Source: a virus | IMG/VR virus record: IMGVR_UViG_3300042402_002687 | Coordinates: 1 to 64,000 of that record | Length of the DNA: 64,000 nt | Direction: 5' to 3' (one strand) | Shown here: in pieces, positions 26,001 to 36,414 of the stretch | Position numbering within the stretch: position 1 is the stretch's first letter | Layout of the letters: each line of letters opens with the position of its first letter | The notes under the pieces: generated by a model | Seen by the model: the letters and a program-made list of their open reading frames with translations, nothing else | What the model was told of the DNA's origin: nothing | The model's database searches: none | Made by a program: the position numbers and the translations under genes

Positions 26001-29000
26001 CTGTTACTCCTGCAATTATCGCAACAGCGGGTTTACCAACATAAGGAATTGCTGATAGACCTCTGAGCAAACCTTCAACAAGATTACCGCCTATCATTCC
26101 AGCCGTACCCATGTTCATTGTTGCCATGTTTATACCTTGGCTTAGCCCCATGTTCAGTTGGTTGCTCAATCCTCCACCAGCACCTCTGGCACCGGATTTA
26201 ATACCACCACCGAGTTTTGCCATCATTGATTTTCTAATTTCTCCAAACATCCTTGTTCCATCATTCTTCAATGCGGTTAAGAAGCCTCTCCAACCTGTCC
26301 CTGCATTTTTCGCTTCGGAACCAGTCTGCTTCAAATATTTAAGGAAATCAAAAGTTCCCTTAGCGGCACCTACTGCTGCCTTCCCAATATTCCACATTGT
26401 AATTCCAAATGGCAATATTTTTAATACAGCATATGCAAAATGCGCGTGTACCTTTACAAGAACTTCAATAAGTTTCGCAGCAGTCTTATATGTCTTTTGA
26501 AGTGTAGTAGGAACTGGAATTGGCGCACCTGTTGGGGTTGGGTACAAAGGTCCACCCCCGCCCGCTCCGCCCGCTGGCGGAGTTACTGGTGGCTTTGCTC
26601 CACCACCTGTTGAGCCTCCACCTGTTTGCGGAGTTGCTGGAATAACTGGAGGAGTTGTGTTTTGAACAACAGTTTGCAATTTCTTGATTTGCTCACTAAT
26701 TGTGTCATATATATCTTGGATGTTAGAACCCATAATCCTAGTCCAATTTTGTATTTCACTAGGATCCACCATAATTTTTTCAAGAGCTAATTGTAAAGAA
26801 AGAAGTTCATCTTCTGTTATTGTAGATATTTTATTAATTAATAATTGAAGTTCATCTTCAATATTTGCATAATTTTTAACTTGAGGGAAGCTGCTAAGTT
26901 CTTGATTAATATAATCTATGCTCTCAGCAACCGTTCTTGCAAGAGTCGCAGATGGCGCAGGCGTATTATTGACAACTGGAAGAATTGCATCATAAGCATC
27001 GTCTGCCATTTCAGTTACACTTTCAATAATTAAATTCTCAATATGTTCAAACATTGTTTCAAAAGGCAACTTGGTTGCTGCAGACAATTGATCTCGAATA
27101 TCTGTTGGCATACCTTGAAGGTGGTTTAAAAGATCCACCAGTTCGTCATAAGGCATATTTACTGCTTCAATAATTAATTGAGCAATATTGGCAAGATACT
27201 CTGAAATGTCATTTGATACTTGAGTTATTTTTTCCTCAATAACCGGAACTTCAAGCATTGGTATTTGACCACTTGTTGCTTTAGTTACGGCAGTGTTAAA
27301 CATATTTAAATCATTAACAAAATCATCGGTAATTTTCTTAGAAACATCGTTAAGTTTTTCAGCCGCTTGCTTAACCTTATCTTCTGCTTGCGCCTTTGGT
27401 TTTGGCATGATTGGGAGAGGAACAAATCCAGCTTGAAGAGTCACATAGTCTGCTGATTCAACAATGTTGTTAAAATGTTCTTTAATTATTCTCGTTGAAT
27501 CTTCTAGATACCTTGCTGCTTTTCTTGACGCAACCTCCACCTGTCGACCTCTATCGTTCTCCCTCTTGGTGCCCTTAAGTAAATATCCAGCTATCAATTG
27601 CAATTCTTCTTCAGTTGCTCTTTCAAATAAATCCATTGCAAAACCGACTTCTTTTATTTCTTTTACAAGAGCTACAATTAATGGTTTTAATTGAGTTTGC
27701 CTATCCAAACCTGGACCAAATAGACCTGAGCGAGCTGGCGTTTGAGATTGACTTGAACTTTGAGATTGAGTTCCACCAGTTGGTTTCTTTGTTCTTTTAG
27801 CAGCTTCTATTAATCTTTCTTTTGTCAACTCAATTGCATCGTATACATCGGAATTGGCAACAGTGTTTGCAAATAAAGCAAGATCTTTAAACATTTTAAC
27901 AAACTCATCGTTTTTTGCAATTTTTGTAAAATCTTTATTAATAAGGTTGTCACGCATTTTTTCATACGCAACTTTTGGCTCGCTCAATGCTTGAGATAAT
28001 GTTAGACCAAGAGTTGACAATGCTTTCTCAAGAAGAACCATTTGCTCTTTCATATCTGCCATTGGAGCAAGTGCAACACCTTTAAGATTTTCTTTAGAAA
28101 GGATTAAAGTATCAACATACCCCTCAACGGCCCGAGCTAACTCTTCACCAACCAAACCTAAATTCTTAAACATTTTTGTCGCAAGGTCTTCAACCACTGT
28201 ACCAATCAATGGGTCGGGACCAGCAGCGGCACTAAGCGACCTTGGCTGTTGTTTCAATGATGAAAGAGGTACGAACGGAATTGCACCAAATTGATCAGGA
28301 ACTAAACTTCTAACTATATTTTCTGATGTAAGTGCGTTTGTAAGCAATTTTTCCTGTAAAGCCTTAACCATCTTTGCTGCCGACATTAGAGCAGAAACTG
28401 CTGCTTCAGCAGGAGGTGTTGCAAAATCACGATCATAGCCAGATGCTTCCCATTGCTGTTCTGCTATATCATAAGCTCTCTGTATGGAGGCTTTGATTTG
28501 ATTACCTGTACTAAGAATAGATTGTTCTTCCCTAGATCTTAGTTCTGAAGGTATTTTATAGATTGGCTCTAATTGTTTTTCAAAACCACTAACAATAGTC
28601 AGAGCTATTCTTCTTTTCTCTTCTTTATATTGATTAATTATTGATTGAAGTTGTGCAATTTCAGATTGAAGTCGAGACTGCTCTGCTGGGTCTTCTGCAC
28701 TCATAAGTGCCTTTGTTGCTGTTAAAAGCGATTTCCTTGTTTCAGAAAGCCCTTGGGAAATAACCTCTGGTCTGGTTGTCAAGTATGGATTAGGAGCTTT
28801 TCTTTTGTACAGCTCTTCTTTTGATAATGTAGAAATATCAAGTCTTCCAGTTTTAGAATTTTTTGTTCTATCAATTCTATTTCTTATATTTTCAATTGTT
28901 TCTTTTTGTATTGTATCGCTTGCCGTATATAATCTGTCAATCTCCCTTTTCTTTTCTGCAAGTTTATTTATTAATCTTTTTATTTCTTTTTCAATTTTAA

Positions 29001-32000
29001 TTGAAGTGTCATCATTTACATCTCCACCACCGGTAAGATGTTCTCTTCTTTGCCTTTCCAAATCAGCAATAGCATCGTCTACGGCTGGTTTTAGGTTTAG
29101 AAGATACTCATCAGAAAGTCTCATGTATTCAAGATGATCAAGTAAACTCATTCTTCTTGCCGCTTCGAAATTTGTCATTTCTCCATTAATTTGTTCTTCG
29201 ACACTTATTGATCTTTTAAGCTCTGCAATAAGACCTACATCTTCTGCTTTAGGCTTTGGTTTTTCTGTCTTTTGACCAAGACCAGATGCCTCGTATAGAG
29301 CTTCTTGAAATTTAGTAGTAACTTTATTGTCAAACCCAAGACTCGACAAACCAATTTTCCCAACTCCTGTTTGCATTAAATATGCAATTTGATCAATTTT
29401 TTTAATATTTCCAATTAGGGCAAGATCTGGATTGAAACTCTTTGCGTTCTTATCTGTAGAAGGTTTTACTGTCTTTAAAAGATCTAAAACAAATTGTATA
29501 GCAGAATTTTGATCTGTAAACACAAACTCAACTTCATCGGCAACCCTTGCCATTTCCTGAAATACTGGAGGAAGTGCTATGTCAAATTGTTTTGCCATAT
29601 TTCTAATTACATCACCTGTAAGACGCATTCTCTTTTGACCTGGAGTAGTCCTACTCTCCCCAATCTCCGAAAGATCCTTGTGATATGTTTTAAACCCAAA
29701 TTCTTTGAGTTCTCTCAAAGTTGATTTCTTGAATGTCTCTAAAGCATCATCGATTGAGACGCTTGCATTTTTAGCAATTTGAACCATATTGTTGCTAACT
29801 TCACGCATAAACTCTTCTGGTTCAAGATTAACTACGCCACGAACAATTTTCTTACTTGCATCTTCAAAAATTGATTCAGAAAATGCAGTATTACCAATTT
29901 GATCAAGTTGTGTTAATGCTGTTTTAAAATTCTCTATTTCAGCGTATAACTGGTCAATACCCAATTCATATTGCGTAATTTGCTCAGCAATTTGTCCATA
30001 TTTTAGCAATGGTGTAGGGGTGGTAGCCAAGGCTTTGGTTTTACCAACTATGGCTGTCTTGGCTTGCCTAATTGATTTTCTTCTTTCTTCAATACTGTCA
30101 CTTATTCTTTGAGCAGCTACTATAACCATATCTATTGATGTAAAAGAATCAGACATCAAAGCACTATCTACGGCTTGGCCTCTAATTATTTTTCTTATTA
30201 ATTCAACTTCTTTTTGATGTTTTGCATTATATTCATTTAATTCTTGAATATTTCTTTGATTAAGTTGGGTAAGTTCTTCAAATCCAGATTCTGTTGAGTA
30301 TGTAGCAACTTCTTTCAACAGTCCACTTTGAATTCCTCTCCTCAAGATGGCCATCAAGCCAGAGAATTTTTTCATTTCAACACTTAGCTCAGCAAGAACA
30401 TTTATCCTTTGTCTTTCAAGAGATTTCTTTAGTTCAATCTCTGCTTGAAGTATTGTTTCAAATTCTTGTCTTGCATTCTCAAGCATTGTCTCATCAGAAA
30501 CAATTCTTGGCGGAGTTGCTGAGTCTTGCATAGAAGTAAGTTGTTCCTTAAGCCCTACCAATTCAGCCGATTTATCTCCATCAATAAGTTTCCTCTGAGC
30601 ATTGATAGCATCCCTCTTTGAAGCATTAACAGCTAGTTTTTCTTTAATCTCAGCAATTTCCTTGCTTATACCCTCAGTGGCTCGCTTCTTAGCCTCTGGG
30701 GAATTCATGGATTTCAAGGACTGTAGCATTTCAGAAAGAGTTATCTCTTTTCTGCGAAGCTCGTTAAATAAAGTATTGTCGGATTTCTGTTCTTCAGAAG
30801 AATACTCACGGAGCAGTTTATCCAAGATATCTCTTGCATTATTTAATTCATTCACTTTATCAGCAATGGCTTGAGCATTTTCTTGAGCATACTTTTGAGC
30901 TTTCTCAAGATTGGTAGCGTAATCAGTTTTCTGTTTAGAAACATTTTCTTCAATTATTTCAACTTTATTTACTCTCAGTCCTTTTATTACTTGTGATTGT
31001 GTAAAAATATCATCTTTCAAACCACTTGCAACATCTTCCATTTTTTTTGAACTTTCTCTCAACGATTTTGCTCTGTCAAGCACAGATGGCATTAATTGAC
31101 CTATATTGACAGATGCAGCTGACCCAATGTTTACTACAAGATTCTCTAATCTTTTCTTTTCTAATTCCAAATTTTTTACGGTATCTTGCATCTGTTTTAG
31201 TGTTGTTGTTATTTCATTACCACTGCTATCTACAGATACAACTTCTTCTAAACCAGACTCTTTAAGTTTTTTTATTTTTTCTTTTGTTGCTTGTAATGAA
31301 CTTGTTACCCAGTCAAGTGCGTTATTCTTTTCATCAGCATCTGCATCATACTCTTCCATAAGTTCCAAAAATTCAAGATGCAACGCACTATTTGCCTCAT
31401 CAGCTTTTTCTTGTTTATCTTCAATGTTTAAAAATGAAGACGCTCTTCCTATTGCAGTACCACCAAGACTGGTCTTGATGTTTGCGACTCTTCCTGTAAC
31501 ACTTATAACTCTTTGAGATAAGCCAGCAACATTCTCACCTTCAATATTGATAGTATCTGAGACAGAGGTTGACAGTTTAATCATAGCTGTTTGCAAATTA
31601 ACTACTTGACTAAGTAGGAGTTCTATTTGACTCTTATTTTCACCAGTTGCATCCTTGCTTTGTATTTGTAAAGCTCCAATAAGAACTGTAAAGAATTCTC
31701 TCAAATCTTTTGAAACACCGAGTTTTAGATTATTAATTCTATTTTCAAGATCTATTATTGCCGATGCCGAATCATCGTTATTTTGAGCCTTATCAAGAGC
31801 AATACGAATTTTATTTATGCTATCCGACAATGCTGCTGGTGTGATATCACCCATTGATGGTATTTGAGCAATAATTGCACTTATGTTAAAACTTCCTGGT
31901 TTGAATGATATACCTTTTGTTGTTTTAATTAAATCAACAGTATTTTTTATAGCAGTATCTTTTATTAAAGTAAGTGAGTCAACTTCTGCTTCTCTAAACA

Positions 32001-35000
32001 GATCTCTTCTTTGTTCTAATGTTTTTAAGATTTCTGAAATAAAATTATCGTATGTCTCTATTACACCGCCAGCACTTAAATCTTTTTGATTAATTTGAGT
32101 AAACTTACTTGGGTCAAATCCTTCACCTAACAAGTCTGCAGAAGCAATTGCATCTTGAGTTATTGATGTGATTCTTTCCTGAACTTTCTCTATGGAGCTT
32201 AGATCAATGGCTTTTATAACCGTAGTGTTCTTAATACCTTGAGCAGTCTTTTTGCCAGTATTAGTTATAACTTCTTCAAGTTTGTCCTCTTCAGCATTTT
32301 GAACAATCTCTGAAGAGTTGTTGGAAGCATTTTCAGTCTTCTTAGAACCACCACTATTTCCTGCACGACCACCACTTTTCTTTACAGCATCTTCTGCGTC
32401 TTGACCCTTCTCGTCAACAACATCAGCAAGTGTTTCATCAGTAGCTAAAGCGACATCATCCGTCACTTGAGATACAGCATCGTCTACGGCTGGCGAGCCT
32501 CTTGTTGCATTCGCCTTTCCACCCTTTGGTTGCATTTTTTCTTTAATTTCATCAAGGGTTATTTTCATCTTATTTTCATCTTTTTCAAGAGCGTTCATGA
32601 TATTTTGACTTATGTTGGTAGGTGCCCTTTTACCAACTTTCAATCCAAGAAGATCTGCAATAATTTTACGCTGGTATGCCTTAAGACCTAGAAGACCTTC
32701 AAGCGTAGGATTCATTGCTACATCCAAAATCTTTTGTGCGTTTTCTTCCATTTTTTTAATAGATTTTGTAAGTTCATCTGCTGGGTTTTTTGCTGGCTTT
32801 ATTGGCTTATCTGGCTCGGCAACAATGCCACCTATTTCAGCAATAATTACATTAGATTGGTCTGTTAAATCTTCAAGTTTTTGTTGCTGCTCTTCAATTA
32901 CATCATCAATAACAATAGATGCATTGGAAGCGCTTGCGGCAGCATTTCCTGCAGCATTGCTTGGTGCAGGTTGAGAAGGCTTTGACCCCTGTGAAGGTTG
33001 TGGTGCTGGAGTAGGTTGTGGAGCAGGGGCTGGTGCTGGCTGTGGTGTAGGAGCGGGAGCAGGTTGTGGTGTTGGCTGAGGTGTGACTGGTGGCATTGTT
33101 ACAGTATTTTGTAAATCAATTAATCTTTGAGTAAATAAGTCTTCTATATTCTGAAGCAAATCAACAAGACGGCTTTGAAGATTGTTTGGATCCCAATCTT
33201 GCGTTATTGTTTGAAGATCCACAGCAAGATCAATAGCTTGGTCTGCAATATCTTCTGTAAATTTATCAATACCATTAACTAATTTTTCAAGTTCCATAGC
33301 CATCTTGTCAAGATCGGCTTGTACACCCTGATCTAGTTCGTCACGAATATCATCAATTATTTGTTGATAATTTTGTGTAGCAGATACTCTCTTAGAAGGC
33401 TTACCCCCCGCTCCTCCGGGACCTGTTCCTCCACCAGAACCTCCGCCAGAACCTCCGCCAGAGCCTCCGCCAGAGCCTCCGCCAGAGCCTCCGGAACCTG
33501 TTCCCTTTGGTGGATTAACTCGATTTGTACTAAACCCATTCATTCTTAATAATTCAAGGAATGCTTCAGCAATTCCTGTTCCAATAGCTGCTGCTTCTGT
33601 TTTTATATTAGTAATAATATTTCCGAATTCGTCATATGTTTCTTTCCTATAACCTTCAGAAACTGATAAATCTCCTGCACTATCAAACCCAGCCTTAACG
33701 GATTCTTTATAACCTGGCATAAGACCTTCAAAGTTTGCTTGTCGTTTATCAACACCAAGTGATTTGAATATCTTATCTGCCGTTCTCTTCTGGAAGAATC
33801 CACCAGTAGACAAAGCCATTGCTTTTTCAAGTTGCTGGAATTCTTTTAGAGTAGCTTTCAAAAAGAATTTATTACCAATCTGAGCTAAACCTCCACGCAT
33901 TTTGAATAATGCGGCATTGGAACGAATCATGGATTCTGAAACTTCAATTGCCTGTGTTTTTAATTTACCAAATGCATTCATTCCACGAATTGAAGCAAAT
34001 GCAGATCTCAGTTGAAATACCGCACCCATAATTTTCATTACCGGACCAATAGCAGCAAATAGTGCCAACCCAATTGCAAAAATCATCTTTCCAACTGGTC
34101 CAATTTTTTTAAGAATATTTGATATAAATTCAAGAATAGGGACTAGCGCTTTTAATACTTCACTAACAATTGGAACAATTTGTCTTCCGATTCCTTTAAT
34201 AATTTCTCTTGCTCTGTTATACCGTGTCTCTGCAGTTTCAAGAGAGGCCGCAACTTCTTGCAGGAATTTTCTTTGAGCCTCAGAACCTTCAGTACCTCCC
34301 TGAGCAGCAACAATCAATGCACGACCTGATTCTGTTGATATTTGAGCTACAACATCCGCCCCCGCCTGCGCTTGCTCTCTGAGGTAGTTGGCAAATTCGG
34401 ATCTACCCGCAGTGAACGCAGCAGCAACCTTTTCATCCTTGCTTGATGCCAATTCAACGGCCGCTGATAAGTCTTCAAACTTCTTAACTTGGAATTTACT
34501 ATATTCGTCTCCAAGACCAGCGGTATTCTTTCTTATATACTCTGAAAATTTATCAGCAATTTCTCTTTCTATAGAACCTTGTCTATCAAGAGCATCTTGG
34601 AACTGAGCAAGGTTCTGAATTGCGACTTCCATTCTTGGACCCTGACGCACTCCAAAAAGATTTGAGAACATTTCCATGGTTCCCTGCTCACCCTTCGATT
34701 CTTTAAGGTAGTTATAAGAGTCTGCAAGTTTTTGAATTGTTTCAATACCGACACCTGCTTCGATTGTAAAATCTTTATTATTCTGTCTAAAACCATCAAT
34801 TAATTGACTGTTTTCTTTTGTTAAGTCAACAAGTCTTTGTAGAGATACTTTAACCGAGTTGGCAGATGCTCCAACTTGGAAACCAGCAGCAACCATTGGA
34901 ACCATCAATGAAGCAGCTTCACCCATTGAAAGACCAAAAGAGGTTGCCGATGCTGTCAATTCAGGGAAGCCTTTTGCCAAGTTATTTAGAGACAAAGATG

Positions 35001-36039
35001 TTTTGTTTTCAAGTTGGTTAAACATTGCTAATTGAGCAGTTACTTCCTTCAACGCTTCATCTGCAGTAACATCTTTGCCCAAGTCTCTATTCACCCTCAT
35101 CACTGTTTGATAAATTGATTGAATGAATGCTTGTGATTCTCCAATATCAACATTACCCAACTTCTCAGTTGCTGCAGTTAAATCAACCAAGCTCGAAAGA
35201 GCACCTATTGAGCTAATTCCTAATTCAGCATAATCGCCTACAAGACCTTGTACGAGTTCCCTGGAAATACCGTATTTGAAACTTATATCGTCAAGAGTTT
35301 TGGTAAGTTTCTCCATTGCTCCATTAACGGTATACAATTGCTGCACTTGACCATCAATAACCATTGAATAACTCTTGCCATCTTTTGCCAATGATGCCCC
35401 AGTAGTCCTGACAACTTCATCTATGGTCTTGTAAGAGTCTCCAATAAGTTTTGTTGTACGAACTGTTTGAACTTCCAATCTCTTGAATGTGCTAAATGCA
35501 GATCTTGCAAATGCGATTATTGGAGCGGATACTGAAAGAGATAACCTCGTTCCGGACATGCTGTACTTGTTGGAAAGATCTGTTAAAGAAGCCGCTTGAT
35601 TCTTATAGCTTTGTGCAAGAGAATACTTTTGCAACTCCTTCTGCATAGCAAGTTGGCTATTAAGAGAATTTACTAGAGATTGAGATGCCGCAACTTGTTG
35701 TCTTGTCGCAGCCGCGCTTGCCGTTGATATAGCAGTAAAGCTATTTATATCTCTTTGCAGTCTTTCAACAGTGGCTGAGACATGCTTAAAGTGGTTGGCA
35801 AGAACTTGCTGGTTCTTTGAAAGGTTTGAAGTTGCTCTTGCATATGCAGATGAGGAACTGGTACCACTTGACAAAGCCTTATTTAAGGAATCAACTCCAC
35901 TTTTTGTGGACATTGATGTTCTATTTAAATCATTTGTAATTCTTAGAATGTATTGAACAGAGTCACCCATAGACTCAATAGCCGCTTTTAGGCTGTTGTC
36001 AATAATAGTATCAATTTGAACTCTGCCTGTACTTGTCAT
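23044..36039 (-). CDS. Giant tail tape measure protein
   Basis: 4331 residues, about one fifth of the window. The N-terminal part (to about residue 690) matches phage minor tail/tape measure proteins: helical, with LVDLTAATEKLG and FGLSMGEAASLMVPMVAAGF, then a hydrophobic stretch near 646-680 (MIFAIGLALFAAIGPVMKIM). A Gly-Ser tract (about 843-878) and a Pro-rich tract (about 983-1028) follow. Residues about 1030-3130 are long charged helices. A second Gly/Pro tract (about 3133-3178) leads to a part with several hydrophobic segments (near 3530-3616) and a Gly/Met-rich end. At the usual ratio near 0.15 nm per residue the tail would be about 650 nm (inference). This protein sets tail length and probably aids DNA entry. 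Confidence 0.95.
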   Translation of the reverse strand: MTSTGRVQIDTIIDNSLKAAIESMGDSVQYILRITNDLNRTSMSTKSGVDSLNKALSSGTSSSSAYARATSNLSKNQQVLANHFKHVSATVERLQRDINSFTAISTASAAATRQQVAASQSLVNSLNSQLAMQKELQKYSLAQSYKNQAASLTDLSNKYSMSGTRLSLSVSAPIIAFARSAFSTFKRLEVQTVRTTKLIGDSYKTIDEVVRTTGASLAKDGKSYSMVIDGQVQQLYTVNGAMEKLTKTLDDISFKYGISRELVQGLVGDYAELGISSIGALSSLVDLTAATEKLGNVDIGESQAFIQSIYQTVMRVNRDLGKDVTADEALKEVTAQLAMFNQLENKTSLSLNNLAKGFPELTASATSFGLSMGEAASLMVPMVAAGFQVGASANSVKVSLQRLVDLTKENSQLIDGFRQNNKDFTIEAGVGIETIQKLADSYNYLKESKGEQGTMEMFSNLFGVRQGPRMEVAIQNLAQFQDALDRQGSIEREIADKFSEYIRKNTAGLGDEYSKFQVKKFEDLSAAVELASSKDEKVAAAFTAGRSEFANYLREQAQAGADVVAQISTESGRALIVAAQGGTEGSEAQRKFLQEVAASLETAETRYNRAREIIKGIGRQIVPIVSEVLKALVPILEFISNILKKIGPVGKMIFAIGLALFAAIGPVMKIMGAVFQLRSAFASIRGMNAFGKLKTQAIEVSESMIRSNAALFKMRGGLAQIGNKFFLKATLKEFQQLEKAMALSTGGFFQKRTADKIFKSLGVDKRQANFEGLMPGYKESVKAGFDSAGDLSVSEGYRKETYDEFGNIITNIKTEAAAIGTGIAEAFLELLRMNGFSTNRVNPPKGTGSGGSGGGSGGGSGGGSGGGSGGGTGPGGAGGKPSKRVSATQNYQQIIDDIRDELDQGVQADLDKMAMELEKLVNGIDKFTEDIADQAIDLAVDLQTITQDWDPNNLQSRLVDLLQNIEDLFTQRLIDLQNTVTMPPVTPQPTPQPAPAPTPQPAPAPAPQPTPAPQPSQGSKPSQPAPSNAAGNAAASASNASIVIDDVIEEQQQKLEDLTDQSNVIIAEIGGIVAEPDKPIKPAKNPADELTKSIKKMEENAQKILDVAMNPTLEGLLGLKAYQRKIIADLLGLKVGKRAPTNISQNIMNALEKDENKMKITLDEIKEKMQPKGGKANATRGSPAVDDAVSQVTDDVALATDETLADVVDEKGQDAEDAVKKSGGRAGNSGGSKKTENASNNSSEIVQNAEEDKLEEVITNTGKKTAQGIKNTTVIKAIDLSSIEKVQERITSITQDAIASADLLGEGFDPSKFTQINQKDLSAGGVIETYDNFISEILKTLEQRRDLFREAEVDSLTLIKDTAIKNTVDLIKTTKGISFKPGSFNISAIIAQIPSMGDITPAALSDSINKIRIALDKAQNNDDSASAIIDLENRINNLKLGVSKDLREFFTVLIGALQIQSKDATGENKSQIELLLSQVVNLQTAMIKLSTSVSDTINIEGENVAGLSQRVISVTGRVANIKTSLGGTAIGRASSFLNIEDKQEKADEANSALHLEFLELMEEYDADADEKNNALDWVTSSLQATKEKIKKLKESGLEEVVSVDSSGNEITTTLKQMQDTVKNLELEKKRLENLVVNIGSAASVNIGQLMPSVLDRAKSLRESSKKMEDVASGLKDDIFTQSQVIKGLRVNKVEIIEENVSKQKTDYATNLEKAQKYAQENAQAIADKVNELNNARDILDKLLREYSSEEQKSDNTLFNELRRKEITLSEMLQSLKSMNSPEAKKRATEGISKEIAEIKEKLAVNASKRDAINAQRKLIDGDKSAELVGLKEQLTSMQDSATPPRIVSDETMLENARQEFETILQAEIELKKSLERQRINVLAELSVEMKKFSGLMAILRRGIQSGLLKEVATYSTESGFEELTQLNQRNIQELNEYNAKHQKEVELIRKIIRGQAVDSALMSDSFTSIDMVIVAAQRISDSIEERRKSIRQAKTAIVGKTKALATTPTPLLKYGQIAEQITQYELGIDQLYAEIENFKTALTQLDQIGNTAFSESIFEDASKKIVRGVVNLEPEEFMREVSNNMVQIAKNASVSIDDALETFKKSTLRELKEFGFKTYHKDLSEIGESRTTPGQKRMRLTGDVIRNMAKQFDIALPPVFQEMARVADEVEFVFTDQNSAIQFVLDLLKTVKPSTDKNAKSFNPDLALIGNIKKIDQIAYLMQTGVGKIGLSSLGFDNKVTTKFQEALYEASGLGQKTEKPKPKAEDVGLIAELKRSISVEEQINGEMTNFEAARRMSLLDHLEYMRLSDEYLLNLKPAVDDAIADLERQRREHLTGGGDVNDDTSIKIEKEIKRLINKLAEKKREIDRLYTASDTIQKETIENIRNRIDRTKNSKTGRLDISTLSKEELYKRKAPNPYLTTRPEVISQGLSETRKSLLTATKALMSAEDPAEQSRLQSEIAQLQSIINQYKEEKRRIALTIVSGFEKQLEPIYKIPSELRSREEQSILSTGNQIKASIQRAYDIAEQQWEASGYDRDFATPPAEAAVSALMSAAKMVKALQEKLLTNALTSENIVRSLVPDQFGAIPFVPLSSLKQQPRSLSAAAGPDPLIGTVVEDLATKMFKNLGLVGEELARAVEGYVDTLILSKENLKGVALAPMADMKEQMVLLEKALSTLGLTLSQALSEPKVAYEKMRDNLINKDFTKIAKNDEFVKMFKDLALFANTVANSDVYDAIELTKERLIEAAKRTKKPTGGTQSQSSSQSQTPARSGLFGPGLDRQTQLKPLIVALVKEIKEVGFAMDLFERATEEELQLIAGYLLKGTKRENDRGRQVEVASRKAARYLEDSTRIIKEHFNNIVESADYVTLQAGFVPLPIMPKPKAQAEDKVKQAAEKLNDVSKKITDDFVNDLNMFNTAVTKATSGQIPMLEVPVIEEKITQVSNDISEYLANIAQLIIEAVNMPYDELVDLLNHLQGMPTDIRDQLSAATKLPFETMFEHIENLIIESVTEMADDAYDAILPVVNNTPAPSATLARTVAESIDYINQELSSFPQVKNYANIEDELQLLINKISTITEDELLSLQLALEKIMVDPSEIQNWTRIMGSNIQDIYDTISEQIKKLQTVVQNTTPPVIPATPQTGGGSTGGGAKPPVTPPAGGAGGGGPLYPTPTGAPIPVPTTLQKTYKTAAKLIEVLVKVHAHFAYAVLKILPFGITMWNIGKAAVGAAKGTFDFLKYLKQTGSEAKNAGTGWRGFLTALKNDGTRMFGEIRKSMMAKLGGGIKSGARGAGGGLSNQLNMGLSQGINMATMNMGTAGMIGGNLVEGLLRGLSAIPYVGKPAVAIIAGVTGSIALLSKTQKTWGSKSGDTLKNFKESWKKIKDIFKELLKPLEDFVGVLIGGTSTAVSGTDKARSKLESFSGWLNTTLTKVKVLVETKVAPAFRRFLAVVISVYRGFMAVFGGIFDVIGAKFDAAANKNKKRVEATGKATSASAGRPATQDDKDYNKEVADKQMEAAKKKLKAGIGQLTTAIGTMIKMLLTDLFIQIFKWAFQLLYNIVEIIPQLMLEAMRLTAKGIFIVIKLILKGILLIPKGITTALGKVIEWFGNLAGLISRIPGMGFLKGVAKGIKDFGKDISGTQINWFDGMLGAIDTAYDGVSDGIDGIIDATKRQIGSRSDMLDAPFNFLKNYSKKKFGKELSAITKDLLPEGAGKGLFSSVKNMLEQAFKNPETAKAAGEALKDALAAVKDAKIQATIEFNNSALDAVSGKLGEAVNKIKDELTEQLTAQKDASLKVFDDQIEAINALAEAEQALTATEAYETNRRKMIRENELRRQNNRKDRSLAIYEGRIDDARSLDLQELKDSQDFSEQLTDLDSGRQRELQSINRNNAIEIIKAQREAASKQFDQAIKDFEKYSEKLLENGTFTEEQFKDQVGKMLTEAGLTSTGIQTKFTELFTALPAKIQAGMDPITAQAGFFSTGLESLRTTAATKFGLATGVSDPNSILGITSGMLGGIGSSVSTAFAVGGPIQTSYGTGLDAVNAYVKGKTTGTGPETTSSIFTQAITDAAAKMVAEAKSKEASVAAAAAKLVTGINDELAKIQKDALSKAIAEAGAGGIAAMKKAIADAKETAAGAGDGSKTLYFVRPRKGGGAFFSVSEGEYNGKYKDSTQYIKYTQVISAFKGGSIPYANGGKMKYGMGGMMMYGEGGPTFGPMNMGIPATLHGGEFVIRKKAVDKYGLDMLNQMNKGIYAPKVPSLNIPMANYSKIANSGSSQQISTSESNHNYNFYVDNFIGETEWFNTMMKEYNVKVVPANQKQAGLESRVVKSYNGINRGL
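33433..33494. repeat. Tandem 12-base repeats coding for Gly-Ser linker
   Basis: The unit CCTCCGCCAGAG (plus strand) and its close variants recur about five times within the tape measure gene, coding for GGGS-type repeats. The near-identical codons show recent slippage. Linker length could vary between relatives. Confidence 0.8.
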
Positions 36040-36085
36040 AATTATCTCTTATACATTATTACATACGCCTTTATGATAAAGCGAA

Positions 36086-36414
36086 TTATTCAATAGAATA
36101 TCCAAGACCAAATGGAATAGAACTAATTTCTTTAGCATCAGCCGGTCTTACTGGTTCTGGATCATACCAGTCATCATCAAAATCAACATCTGCACCTTGC
36201 GATGCGGCCATTACTTTCATTGTTGTGTTTGTATCATTAGCACAAGCTCTGTAAAGAAGAAACATCTCGTCTAAGGTGAGATTATATTCAAGATCTTCTA
36301 TGCTTTTCCAAGCCCCAGTTTTTACGAATATTTCGCATTCGTATTTGAGTAGCGGGATGTCCTCCCAAGAAAGAGGCTCACCACTCCCGCCCTCATCTGT
36401 TAGGAAGGGTCTGA
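36086..36414 (-). CDS. Tail assembly chaperone, downstream part reached by -1 frameshift
   Basis: This frame has no convincing start of its own and overlaps the upstream chaperone gene in the -1 frame; the overlap holds the slip site at 36403-36418. About 110 residues, acidic (EDIPLLKYECEIFVK, VDFDDDWYDPEPVRP), end just before the tape measure gene. Position, overlap and sizes are those of the lambda G/GT pair, in which a small share of ribosomes make the long product (about 206 residues here). Both forms help wrap the tape measure during tail assembly. Confidence 0.75.

Noticed and set aside
25613-26044. Plus-strand frame of 143 residues within the tape measure gene
   Set aside because: Antisense shadow of a helical gene with regular codons; Pro/Ser/Leu composition is typical of such shadows.
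33400-33510. CRISPR-like array
   Set aside because: The 12-base units are directly adjacent, have no spacers and code in frame for a Gly-Ser linker.
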